In this document: positions 20,576-31,940 of the stretch, one piece after another
Layout: every line of letters starts with the position of its first letter
Numbering within the stretch: the stretch's first letter is position 1
Assembly (NCBI GenBank): GCA_037892935.1
Contig: JAYXKI010000010.1
Coordinates: 1,364,001-1,428,000, forward strand
Direction: 5' to 3'
DNA length: 64,000 nucleotides
Source: Phlebopus portentosus
Lineage: Eukaryota > Basidiomycota > Agaricomycetes > Boletales > Boletinellaceae
Position numbers and translations under genes: made by a program
The notes under the pieces: model-generated
Database searches by the model: none
Told to the model about the DNA's origin: nothing
What the model saw: the letters and a program-made list of their open reading frames with translations, nothing else

Positions 20576-23500
20576 ATGACGCAGGAAGAGCCCGGTGAGA
20601 ACATCGCAGTCACTGCCTTGTGCTGTACTTGCTGATGCTTTCCAATGCAAGATACATGTCGCATTTGCAGCGCTCCGGGAGAGCCTGAAGCACCTCTATT
20701 CCATCCTTGCAAGTGCTCAGGTACCATTAGATACATACATCAAGACTGGTGAGCTTGCAACTCGTATGCATAGTTGAAGTCGTTCCTCAATAAACTCCTT
20801 TCAAGTCTGACAACCTGGCTGGCACATAGCAAGAAGAAATCTTGCGATGTGTGCAAGTATCAGTATGCTTTCACAAAAGGTACGCAATACTCTCAATAAG
20901 GCCTTTGGAACTGTGTCTCAAAAGCCCTTTATAGTTTATTCGGAGAACATGCCGAAACAAATCCCCTTTATACTGTTTCTTCGCAAGTTCGCACAGAAGG
21001 CTTTTTGGGGATTGATTCTGGGAATCCGAGGAATCATGGTGGCAACCATATGGCTAGCTTTCTTGCCGTACGTAACTGTCTGGACATGGAGGTTTTACTT
21101 CATCATGGGGGAGAATATGTATGTGACACCAATCTCCCGTGTATACTCAAGCTCATCGAACTATAGTGCATGGTGGATATTTGACCATCCGCGCCCTAAC
21201 TCCACACCCGTCTTTCACTCGTACTTCAACAATCTAACTCTGGATGATGATCGCAATCGGACGAATTCCCCGGCCGGGTCCTCGGAAAGATCCATTATGG
21301 ATTTCGTGACGAGCTACCCAATTTGGCGCGCGCTTTCGGCGGATATCTTCACGGGACAGATCATTGCGTCGCTCATCGTCCTTGTCTTTCTGGGTATCTT
21401 TCTGCTACGAGAATGGATCATACAAAACGCTAGACCGGGAGTATTTGAAGATGAGCATATACCTGACGCGGAATTACGCGACGGTTTAGAAGCGGGTGCA
21501 GAGCCTGATCCCGAAGGGGAGGCTCGAGTAGCGCCAATGCCCGATCGGCATATAGGGACTAATCACGATGAAGCCGCTGTCCAACTTCCGGCAGATACCA
21601 TCCTTGCTCCTGTACATACCTCTCTCGTCGACGGATTGGAGGCACAAGTGAATGTGATGGAAGGTCAAGGCCGATCTCAGCGCAAGCGTCGTTTCGATCC
21701 CCACGAACACGATGACAACGACGAAGTGCATGAATTTGATGCTCCTCGCGTACGTGCTCGGAGAAATGAGTTCTCCCTGGCGGACGGCGAGGAAGACTCG
21801 GAACACGTCTTGGTTACTGAAGCACAGCGTGATGGCAATTCTGTCCAACAGGTTGAAGGAAATCCTTCTGGATTCAAATTCACTTTCACTGTTGAACGAC
21901 CTGCCTCCTCCAATATTGCCCCCTCGCCACAACAATTCTCTTTCGATCCGCCTGCCGATAGTGCAGGTTTATTCGGATACCGACCCTCAACTCTTCCTTA
22001 TCCTTTCCCTCTAGAAGAACCCACTTCACCTGAAACAGAACCTCCCAAGACCCAACGTCCTCCCATATCTAACGTTGGCGTTACTGTCTCGGAGATGCCA
22101 GAATTCATCGAGGGCTCTGCACGTTCCTCCTCTCTTGACACCTCTTCGACTGATTACACTTCCCCACCTAAAGGACCTCTCTCTCCGCCGAATCTTACGA
22201 GCTACAAAGCGCCAGAGCAGCTTGACATTGACTCACTTTCCTCATCTTCGGAGTCAAAGTCAGACGCTTTCGATGATGACGATTCTGACGGCTCTCAAAG
22301 GGAATCTATCTCGTCATCGATGGCAACTGTGGCTGATTCTGCATTTCGAGAAGACCTGGATGAATACTTTCCTGAAATCAATGGGGCTATGGAGGAGAGA
22401 CAAGACCCTATAAGAGTGGAAGAGCTTTTGGATGATGAACGTGTGCCTAGAAACGGTCCAGATCTGGCTGTCAATGAGGAAGAGCGGGACCCTGAAGACG
22501 CAGCCGAAGATCAAGATGATATTAATGATGACGATGTTGACAATGCTCTTGAAGGTAAGTGGAGGCAACTGGTCATCTTATCATGAAATATTAAACTTAC
22601 ACTCAGAAGCTATTGGAATGAGAGGACCTTTGACGAGCGTCTTTCAGAATGTGAGTCCGCGCCCTCCCCGCCATTGTACTGCGCTAACGTCATCTTTCAG
22701 GCGGCGCTGATGATATTTGTATTGGATACAACGATAGGGCTTGCGGTATGGCTTCCGTTCACGATCGGAAAAACAATTGCGCTTCTTTTGGTAAGATCTA
22801 TAACACAAGTTTCCTTTAGCTTAGCTGAAGTTCCGCTAGTTGGAACCTATTCGGATCGTCTATCTGCTCCACTGGCCTATTCGCGTCATCCGATATGCCA
22901 CCGATCCTTTGGTTGATCTGTTCACATTCACCCTATACCGCAGCGTGTGGCCCATCATGAAAGAACTAACAAGCTCGCTTTTTGATTACTCGACACCCGG
23001 CGGCGGCGTGGGATCTTCTCCGCTGGCCATATTGAATTCCACAAACTCACCAAAGGTATTTGGGAACGGTTTCTTTACTATTTTAGTACTGAAGGAAATT
23101 TGATATTCTAGCCTCTATCAGAGATCAGCTTTCTACGTACCCTCCTTTTTGGAGGCGAAGGGCGAGCTGCTGTTTTAATGCGGGGTACGGAACATGCTGC
23201 GAGTTCACCGATCGGTCAAGTCCTTGAACCGTATTTTGCTCAGCTGGGAAGAAAAGTCCGGCTGAACGCCGCATGGATCAAAGCCAGTTGGATAGAGTTG
23301 GCGAACGGAGACGCCACTGCAAATCGATTTTTCGCTATAGCTCTAGGTTATTTGGTCGCAAGTTTTCTTCTTGCGATTTATTTGAACGTCCTGAATGTGG
23401 GCAACGTTCAAAGCGCTGGCAGGGCCGTGAGGAATGCGATAAAGCAGCAGCTTATTGTTCTGAAGGTATGCCCATAATAACACCCAGTACAGCCTATGTA

Positions 23501-25629
23501 CTGACTTTGGATAAAGGTCGCCGTTTTCATTTTGACTGAATTGGTGGTGTTCCCTCTAGGCTGCGGCATAATGTTTGACTTCTGCACACTTCGACTATTC
23601 CCAGACGCAAGTGTACAATCCCGATTCTCCTTTTCCGCGTATGCTCCGGTCACAGCCGCTTTCTACCACTGGATGATAGGCACTATGTTTATGTATGAGC
23701 TTTCTTCCTTCTTTGAATCCGATTATTGATCATCTTTTCAGGTATCAGTTTGCTATTTTGCTTGGTATGCCACCGTTTCACTACTATGACCAGCATGTCT
23801 GAGACATCTCTGCAGGGGGATGCAGGAAAATCATGCGACCAGGAGGCTTATGGTTCATAAAGGACCCACGAGACCAGAATTTCCACCCTATCCGCGACAT
23901 ACTGGATCGACCAACCTTAGTCCAAGTCAGGAAGCTGGCTATAAGTGCCGTAATGTACTCCTTCGTCGTTGCATTAGGGATGGGGGGCTTGGTGACCTGT
24001 TTACGATTTTGGGGACCGTTTTTGCTGCCCCTGCGCTGGAAGCTACGGTGAGTTTTGTATGAGCGAGTCCCATCATCTCTCAGATTAATTTAAGCGCATT
24101 TAGGGAGCCGTTGTCGAGCATACCAATTGACCTGCTTTCCCTTCATATCGTGATGCCTGCCACGCTGAAATACTTTCGTCCTCATAAGGCCGTCCATGCG
24201 GTAGCCACTAGATATTGGAAGTGGGCATCAAAACAGCTGAGGATCTCATCATACATGTTTGGTGGCATGTATGAGGACGAAATGCGACCTTCTAGAGGTA
24301 TTTGGTTGTGGCTTACGGATATGAAAGCGGCCCGTATGCAAAGTGAGGATGGGGGCGAGGCATTTGATGGTTATTATCGGCGAGTCCCTGCGCAAGACAA
24401 CATATCTCTTCCTCGTGAAATCAGGGCTACCGTCGCCGTTGATAGGAATGGAAGCCCACTAGACGAAGCAGGAAGGCGACTGATGGAAATCCAAAATGTT
24501 GAAGCCGAGAAGGCGAAGCGACGTGGCGATGTTGATTACGCCGTGGTATACCTCCCTCCACTGTTCAGGGAACGAATATTCGTCTTTATTATATCCTTAT
24601 GGGTTGTCGGATCGCTGGCGCTCGTTGGTTCTCTGGCAATTCCCACTTTGCTAGGTCGTGCCGCTTTTGGAGTCGTCCTCCGTCGAGAAGTCCACGATGG
24701 TTACTCGATCGTTGTTGGCTTTTACCTACTCTGGGGATGTTATCACATTGGTATACTACTTGATAGACTGGACAAGAGGAGGCAACGATCCGGTAGCAGA
24801 AGCCGGGGGAGTCATGCAGTGTATGTCTTTAAGCGGTCAATGCTATGGATAGGAAACGTGGTCTGGGTAGTCTTCTGGTTTGGTGTCGTTATACCAACAC
24901 TGCTGGCTCTGGTCATAGAAGTCTACCTTGTCCATCCCCTTCGACTCGTCTTCAATCCTTCTATGACATTGCGAATCCGTATAGTCGACTCCTGGGCTGT
25001 TGGATTGGTTTACACCAAGATGGCGTTGATCACTATGCGACTTCGACCAGAAACGCGTATAGATACTGCTATCAAGGAGGTGGGTATCCTGAACAAAGGC
25101 TACTAATTGTTATGCTCACGTTTGGTGAAAGCAGATGAAAGAGAATGGGTGGAGACGCGTAAATGCCGTTGCAATAACCCTGAACATCATTGCGCCCGTT
25201 GCAGCTGGCCTTCTTGGCATGCTCTTGCTTCCCATTCTCATTGTGATCGGCCTACAGCGGGTCTTACCCACCAAAATCAGCTCAAACACCCTCTGTCAGT
25301 CTCTCCTCCTTTCCTTACCCAATCTGTCTGTATTTTCCCCGACAGAACGGTACTTACGCCACCTATCTTGTCCGTCGATAACAGTTCTTTACGTGTATCC
25401 GGGTATATTCATCGTTGCTGGCTGCGCGCGCTTGTATACTACGATGCAGACTGTCTTCGCTTCCTGGGCGCAGCAGATTCGCGATTCCGAATTCCTTGTC
25501 GAGATGAGACTGCGGAATCTCGACGCTCCGAGTCCAAGCCCTACCCCAAAAGAGCCCGAGGCTGATGGCGATTCAGTAGTGGTAGCGCAGTTGGACGCTT
25601 TGCAGACGGAACCTCCCCAAGCGGAATGA
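20576..25629 (+). CDS. SSM4: Doa10/MARCH6-type ER-membrane E3 ubiquitin ligase
   Basis: Fourteen exons (20576-20594, 20652-20748, 20806-20879, 20935-22554, 22607-22650, 22701-22790, 22840-23055, 23112-23465, 23517-23692, 23742-23764, 23816-24047, 24104-25079, 25135-25294, 25385-25629) give 1441 residues; yeast Doa10 has 1319. The N-terminal RING-CH finger is split over three tiny exons: DTCRICSAPGEPEAPLFHPC, KCSGTIRYIHQDCLTTWL, CDVCKYQYAF. It is followed by YSENMPKQIPF and the first membrane helices. A long acidic cytosolic loop (about residues 240-600) follows, then many hydrophobic segments with LEPIRIVYLLHWPIRVIRY, TELVVFPLGCGIMFD and the conserved MRPGGLWFIKDPRDQNFHPI. Doa10 sits in the ER and inner nuclear membrane and ubiquitinates misfolded membrane, cytosolic and nuclear proteins for proteasomal degradation. 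Identification is firm; the third-last to last exon joins are the least certain. Confidence 0.93.
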
Positions 25630-25809
25630 TTCATCTATTTTTCTTAGTTACATACCACAGTTATCACACCTATTTAGTTCTTACACCTCTCAGCATATAT
25701 CATACTTGCACGATGTATCCTATACAAGTCCATTATCATAACGTCCCAAATCACAACTTAACCGGGGATTTTTTAATGGTAACACAGAAGTTACTGGTTT
25801 TCACTATAT

Positions 25810-27443
25810 TTACACCCGACTCCCGTACACGTCTTGTGGTGCAGTACCAGCCTGGCCCTTACTGATGTTAGCCTGAGCCCATTTCTTAATCCGGATAGAC
25901 TCAATCTGAATGAAGCCGGTCGTGTCGGTTGGCTCAAATCCTCCAAGCTCATCCATGGATGACTCGTGCTCATCGTAAAGACCTTCGTCCGAAAATCGAC
26001 CCTCCACGACGACGTTACCCTTGTATAACTTGAGACGGACTACACCATTTACGGTGCGCTGGCTCGTTGGAATGCAAGAGGTGATGAATTCACGCTCTGG
26101 AGTGAAGAAGTGACCATTGTAGAGGATTTGGCTGAGTGCGGGTGTCACGAAGGTGTCTCGGAGACGACGAACATTGCGGTCGAGTGTAAGGCCTTCAATG
26201 TCCATGTGCGCTACGCGAAGGATAGTCGCTCCGGGACTCTCGTAGCATCCACGGCTCTTTACACCAATGAAGCGGTTCTCGACAATGTCGATTCGTCCGA
26301 TACCGTGCTTCCGCGCAAGAGCATTAAGCTCAAGGAAGATCTCAACAGGATCAGTTACAGTCTTGGAATTTGTTGTTACTTTGCTCGGAAGTCCCCGGGT
26401 GAACTCAATGCTCAGATGCTCTGGCTGCGAAGGAGCGTCTTCAGGAGCGGTGGTGAGCTTCCACATGTCCGCAGGCGGTGTTGTATTAGGGTCCTCGAGG
26501 ATCCCAGCTTCGTAAGAAATGTGGTAAAGGTTTTCGTCCGTCGACCATGGCTTCGCCGCAGTCTGTTGGACAGGGATGCCTTTCTCCGCGGCATACTGCA
26601 GGAGCGCAGCACGGCCTGCAAATCGGTTATAGAACTCTGTGAATGTAATGCGAATGAGAAATATGAAATGTGAATCTTCAAAGGTAAATTGTACCTGGAA
26701 GACGCCAAGGAGCGATGACCTTAATGTCAGGCTTTAGGCCGTAGAAAGCAAGCTCAAATCGAACTTGATCATTGCCCTTGCCCGTGCAACCATGTGAAAC
26801 ATAGCTGAATAGATGAAATCGGTAAAAGGAGCATCGATTAAGAGAAGGATGGAAATTTACGTACTCGCATTGCTCCTTTTCCGCAATGGACATCATGCCT
26901 CGTGCAATGACCGGGCGAGCAAGCGAGGTGCCGAGGAGGTACACATTCTGTGAAAATAACGGAGCGACAACTGACTCCATCGCGAGCTCAAAAAACAAAA
27001 GAATCAGTACTGCGGACCTCATAGATGGCGTTTGCCTGGAGAGCGGGATAGATGAGTTCCGTAATGAATTCGCGTTTGAGATCCTACGCAGCAGTCTTCA
27101 TTACGAGTTAATTGGAGCCATTTCTGCGCACCACATACCTCAAGAACAAATTTCTTAGCGCCAACTTTGAGCGCTTTAGCACGAGCAGCTTCGAAATCCT
27201 ACAAACGTGACTCAGGAACCAGTATCTTAGAAGCATTAGGAATGACAGGAGTACCTCTTCCTGCCCAACATCAGCCATGAAAGCGAGGACCTCATAGCCT
27301 TGCTCGATCAGCCAGGCGAGGATACAGGAAGTGTCTAGAGAACAAAAGCGAGTCAGAATATGTGCATATATCGAGTAAATGAGGAAAAACAAACCCAGGC
27401 CTCCAGAATAGGCAAGCAAGACGCGCCCTTTTGATGAAGGCAT
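25810..27443 (-). CDS. ARG1: Argininosuccinate synthase
   Basis: A multi-exon gene starting [16 protein letters not shown] (exon 1 27443-27395) and running through exons beginning near 27337, 27193, 27138, 26950 and further, with the last long exon ending at 25810. The PP-loop ATP site [15 protein letters not shown] forms across intron 1. The second signature [13 protein letters not shown] and the citrulline/aspartate-binding blocks [15 protein letters not shown] and [16 protein letters not shown] are intact, and total length (~415-420 residues) is normal. The enzyme joins citrulline and aspartate with ATP to make argininosuccinate, the penultimate step of arginine synthesis. Upstream of the ATG, at 27526-27531, lies TGACTC (minus strand), the core of the Gcn4/Cpc1 site that controls this gene in other fungi. 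Confidence 0.95.
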
Positions 27444-27825
27444 TATAGGTAGATACGCAGCAAAAGAAGACGAGAGTGGATGGAGAGGAAAGAAAAAGAC
27501 GAAGAGACGCTGAAGATAATCGGCCGAGTCAGTGCTAATATGTAAACTTTTTTTGACCCTAGGCCAGGCCAGGTCTGGTTCTGAAAGTCACGTGGCTTTT
27601 ATAAAGGTGACGTGTGAATTATGGTCATCACGCGTATTTCTGTGTCTAAAAGCTCCCACTCTCTGCCAGTGGTTGACTTTCGTCTCCTACCATCGCCAAC
27701 CACTGCTGATAGTTACAATTCTGCCACGTCGACAACGACGGGAGAAAACTTAACTCTGAACCATTCTACGCCGTGACATTTGCATTCTTCTTCATCTCAG
27801 TTGACCTGAGCCTCAAACAACCAAC
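27444..27825. promoter_or_regulatory. Divergent promoter with a Gcn4/Cpc1-like site and an E-box
   Basis: 382 bases between the ARG1 start (minus) and the next gene (plus). At 27526-27531 the minus strand reads TGACTC, about 85 bases upstream of the ARG1 ATG. At 27589-27594 is the palindrome CACGTG. The first fits general amino-acid control of arginine genes; binding is inferred, not shown. Confidence 0.5.
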
Positions 27826-30501
27826 ATGGTTGTCACTCGCAGAACATCTGTGCCAATGCCTCCCACTTCGCGGACGAGCTCGACCACTGCTACGCCGAAA
27901 ATAAACAAAGGCGAAATGGCCCACTCTCCGCTAGTTGTACATGATGTTGAGGAGACTCTTCTTAACGGAGCTGCTTCAACGGAGGGTAACCACTCTGGCC
28001 CCCAGTTCTCCGACGGCGCGCTCTTCTCTGTAAGTTTAGCTTACCAGGTCTTCTTTAGCAATCTTACTGATCTTTTGTAGGACGGATCTCCTCCAAGGAA
28101 GATCGCGAGGGATAGAGCAAAAGCAAAAACAAAGAGAAGAGAGGTGCGTCCAAGTCCTAATCCAGAATGTAATCAGGAGCTCATGTCACTCCAGAGTAAG
28201 GTGTTGCTCAGACGCAAGAAACGACCCCCGAGTTGGCTGGATCTCTTTTCTCGGATGTTTATTCTCGCGTTCCTCATTTACTCTTTGTCTGTTTGCCCAA
28301 CTGCCGACAAGCAGAAATCGCCAGTCTGTCGCGCTTTGTCGGAATATCGCCGTCTTGTACTGGAACCCTACGTGATCGCTCCCGTCCAAAATCTGCTCCA
28401 TCATCCCTCAGTTTCTCCGTATACAGCTCCTGTTATTGAGAAAGCCCAGCCTATACTTATCCGGTCGAAACAAGAGTGGAACTCGCGCGTCGTCCCTAAG
28501 TGGAAGGCACACGTCGTTCCACAGTGGGAGAAGCATATTGTTCCTACGTGGAATGCGCACGTTTCCCCACAATTAGCGCAACTTGGCACAAAAGTTGGCC
28601 CATACGTCCAGCGTGCATTTGACTTATACGAGAACCACGCGACTCCATATATTAAGCAGGCGCAGAGCGCAGCATACAAGGCACGACCTTATGTACTTCT
28701 CGCTGGCACAAAGACGTATGATGCATACCAAGTCTGTAAGCCCTATCTTGCTCGTTTGTACAAGGAGCTCGAGCGGGTTCCCCCGCTCGTCGTAGAATAC
28801 GTGATCAATCCACTCGCCTCTGCTCGCCGCCAGTACGCCGACCCCCACGTCGAACTGCTCCTAGAAAAGATCCGGGAACTGAGCTCCGGGGCGAGGTCAA
28901 GCTCTGGTGATGATGGTTCGCCGATCTTTACTTCCACTGCCTCCAGACAGGTCGACGGAGCGGGCAAGTCTATCGAAGTAGAACTGCCAGTTGCCTCGGA
29001 GCCAATTGCTGGCAGTGAGACGCTTTCTTCCGCCGCATCCATCGTATCGGCTTCTTTATCACTCGCAACGGGCTCCCCAGAGCCTTCGCCGACGGTCATG
29101 TCATTACGCAGTCCCGAAGTAAGCGAGAGTGCAACTTTGGCGTCAGCTTCGTCAATAATATCCGCCTCTTTGATTCTTGGCGATGAAACCACGGAATCTA
29201 TTCCAGGAGCAACCTACACTCCTGCGCCGGAGCCCGATCTATTATTGGGACAGAAGGCACAATCAGAATCGGAAGCAAAAGTTAACCTGCGGTCCGACAA
29301 AGTCGTAGAGAACCCCAGGGGTTCTGATACGGAAACATCTGTCTCGCCAACTGACTCCTCAAAGGATGACGAACTCGACGATTTGCTTGCAGAGCTCGGA
29401 TTGGATCTGGAAGAAACGATCTCCAGTGATGCTCCACCTCCAGAGCCGTCTGTGGTAGAAGAATCTGAAGAGGAGAAAGCTGCCCGGGAAGCAAAGCGTC
29501 TAGCTGAAGTGGCAGCAAAACGTCGTGAACTGGAAGGACGTCACACGAGATGGGAAGAGAAGTTGGCTGATACGATCGAGGCGCAGAAGGTGGTATCGAA
29601 GGAAGCATTGGCTGCCATCCGACGAACAGGAGCCGCAGAACTCAAGATAAACCTGTCGATACGTGCTGGCATTGAGACGCTGAACTCCGAAGCCGAGAAG
29701 GCCCTGCGTGGTACCGATGCCTACTTCACAAAGTTGAGGACGGGAGGAAAGCCAGTCGCAGAGCAAGCTCGACTGTGGGATCGTGTTCTTGAGAAAGTCC
29801 AAGCGAAGTTCGATGAGCGCGTGCAAGATGTTGAGGAGCTTGTCAATAAGTGGTACGAAGAAGAAGTTCTCTCGAAGGAGCGGGAAGAAGTTCGTAGAAT
29901 TTTGCGTCTTTTCCATTACGTCTATTGACTAAGGCGACATTTCAGATCGAGAAGGCGTCGAATGCAGTCAGAACCGTTGCTGAAGATGCACAGGCCGACA
30001 TTGGACTTGATTATGCGTGGCTCGACGACGTGACTTACATGGATTGGAAGCGTTACCATGCTCTTATAGATAGTAAGTCTATCATAGTCATACCCGCTAC
30101 GATATCCGCTGACAAAGTTGTTAGAACACGGGGAATTCCTTCATGAACAATTGGCACTCGCCAATGGCTCCCACACAGATCCATATCCTAACCCCGTTTA
30201 TGACGCATTTGAGGACCTCCGTTCCGAAGTGCAAGATATTACTCTCGGATTTGAGACTCGTATACGTCGCATCAAACGAGAAGGCGAGCGTGCATTTGCC
30301 GAAGAACGTGCTGAACCCGAACAATCCGCGTCCAACCCCGAGGTATCGATACTACCCGTGACTGATAGTGGCAAGAAGGAGGATAAGGCATTCCAAGAGG
30401 TTGCGGATGCGATACTTGGGCGCAGTAAGGAAGAAGTCACAGCTGCGCTGGGTCGTGCAGAGGAGCAGCAACCACAGGCCATTGTTCGTGAAGAACTTTG
30501 A
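27826..30501 (+). CDS. Unrecognised membrane-anchored helical protein with 8-residue repeats
   Basis: Exons 27826-28029, 28081-28143, about 28198-29894, then about 29946-30072 and 30125-30501 keep one frame; total ~800 residues. The 54 bases 28144-28197 have GT..AG ends but are also open, so they may be coding. A disordered Ser/Thr-rich N-terminus is followed by a basic stretch (RKIARDRAKAKTKRRE, LLRRKKRPP) and one hydrophobic segment (LFSRMFILAFLIYSLSVC, about residue 105), a likely type II anchor. Next is a helical region with near-exact octads VPKWKAHV, VPQWEKHI, VPTWNAHV (about residues 189-212) and other Pro-spaced helices (YVQRAFDLYENHATPY). A long acidic linker and a C-terminal charged coiled coil follow (AAREAKRLAEVAAKRRELEG). 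Related proteins occur in mushroom genomes, but I know no function; the layout suggests a structural protein of an organelle membrane. Confidence 0.75.
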
Positions 30502-31940
30502 CCATGATGTTTCGATGGCGATGTTCATCAGTTTACCTCTACTGGCACGTTCTCTTGAAGTACAACTGGGTTTCACCCTTTCTCTAGCATCAATCGAACT
30601 CCCGCTCCGTTTTCCGCTCCATCTTTGTCTTTATTCTGACTACTTAATGTTTACGATTGATTATTCATTGTCTTTATGCTCGTGATTCCGCTTCAGCCCT
30701 TTCCTCATGCTGTCTTACGGTATATTGTGTAACATACAATACATATACACAGCCTTAGTTTTCTGCTCTGCCTTTTCTTACTTACTACCTTGCTGGCTTT
30801 CTCTCGAGTCTAAAAGAAAGTACGTTTGTCTTGGGTATAATTTTAGAAGAATTGCCCAACCGAATGATGTCGAACTTTGTGAAAGGATTGTCGAGTCTCA
30901 AAGAAAGTGCAAAGCAAAGGAATTGTCCAACCAAATGATATTGGAGCTTGAAAGAGCCGTCAACTCCAAAGGAAAGTATGTTTTTCTGTATCACAGTCTC
31001 AAAGAGAATTGCCCAACTAGATGATGTCGGAGCTTACCGCGACATTATTTTTCCCACTCGTCAAAACACGACTCCGTCAATATTTCCTCGTACGCCTCTT
31101 ACGTTGGTCTGAACTACCGAGTCTGAGTCTTCGATAGCTGCTGCGGAGACTGCAACTGCTACTGGACATGAACCGATATCATTTTAGCATTTCGTGCATC
31201 CTCTCTTCGCAGTTCTCATAGCGCCTGGCGATTAGTGCGGTTTCTCGAGGAGGACTCGGCAACTCGGTGTATCTGCTCCTTTCTTCTCCTTTCCGCTTAA
31301 GTCACTGTAAACCTTCAAACTCAGCATGTTACCTCCGTCATCCATGTCATATCATAGATATCCACTCTCTTTTCTGCGCTATTCTTAGGTCATGTGTTGA
31401 AGTTTCACCTCTGAACTTTTCATTCACCTTACACCACATGTCCTGCAAGATCGCGCCGGCCAAACGCCTTCATTTCTGACTATGGCTTTCCGAGTTCGGA
31501 AGTTTGCCCATTGGTGCACACTTAGCTTAGGACAGGCATCGAAGATCTTGCACTGCTTTTTCGCCCCATTTTGTGTCTCTTGTTCCTCGATTGGGGGCGC
31601 CGACGGGGAGAACTATTCCTGACCAACAGATTCCGGTGACTGTCACTTATTTACGGTGTTAATCTTCTCGTCAAAAATAGATCACATTGATTTGATGCAT
31701 ATCTCGTAATTCACACTGTGTCTATCTGGTTGCTTTCGGGAACAAACCTCCGTTGAATAACCTCGCGTGTTATCGTGCAGCATGATGGACAGTATCATTC
31801 AACTGCATTCTGCAGGAGTGGAAACGAACAGGTTGGGGAGCGCTCACGCAGGTTTTGTCTATAAGATGGCTCCGGCCAAGCGATAATCGATATTCCGTGC
31901 AGTCTCTCATCTTACCTGCCTCACCACGAGTGCTGGTTCT
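30502..31940. other. 1.4 kb gap: degenerate repeats, then the 5' arm of the P450 duplication
   Basis: No gene is supportable here; the plus frames near 30368-31024 and 31267-31479 have no domain. 30809-31035 holds degenerate tandem repeats. From about 31041 the DNA is similar to the reverse complement of 53141-54096, so it is the upstream part of the duplicated P450 segment. Confidence 0.6.
30809..31035 (+). repeat. Three degenerate tandem repeats (~70-88 bases)
   Basis: Each unit begins with TCTAAAAGAAAGT-like sequence (30809, about 30897, about 30966) and contains GAATTGCCCAACCRAATGAT followed by GTCGRA-CTT. Units one and three share an extra AGTAYGTTTKTCT word. No coding or transposon link was recognised. 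Confidence 0.7.

Noticed and set aside
20524..20736. 70-codon minus-strand frame upstream of Doa10
   Set aside because: It is the antisense of the Doa10 RING-CH exons.
25295..25384. Treating this in-frame 90-base stretch of Doa10 as coding
   Set aside because: It has GT..AG ends and a pyrimidine-rich body; splicing gives the smoother join NTLFLYVYPGIF. Kept as intron but not certain.
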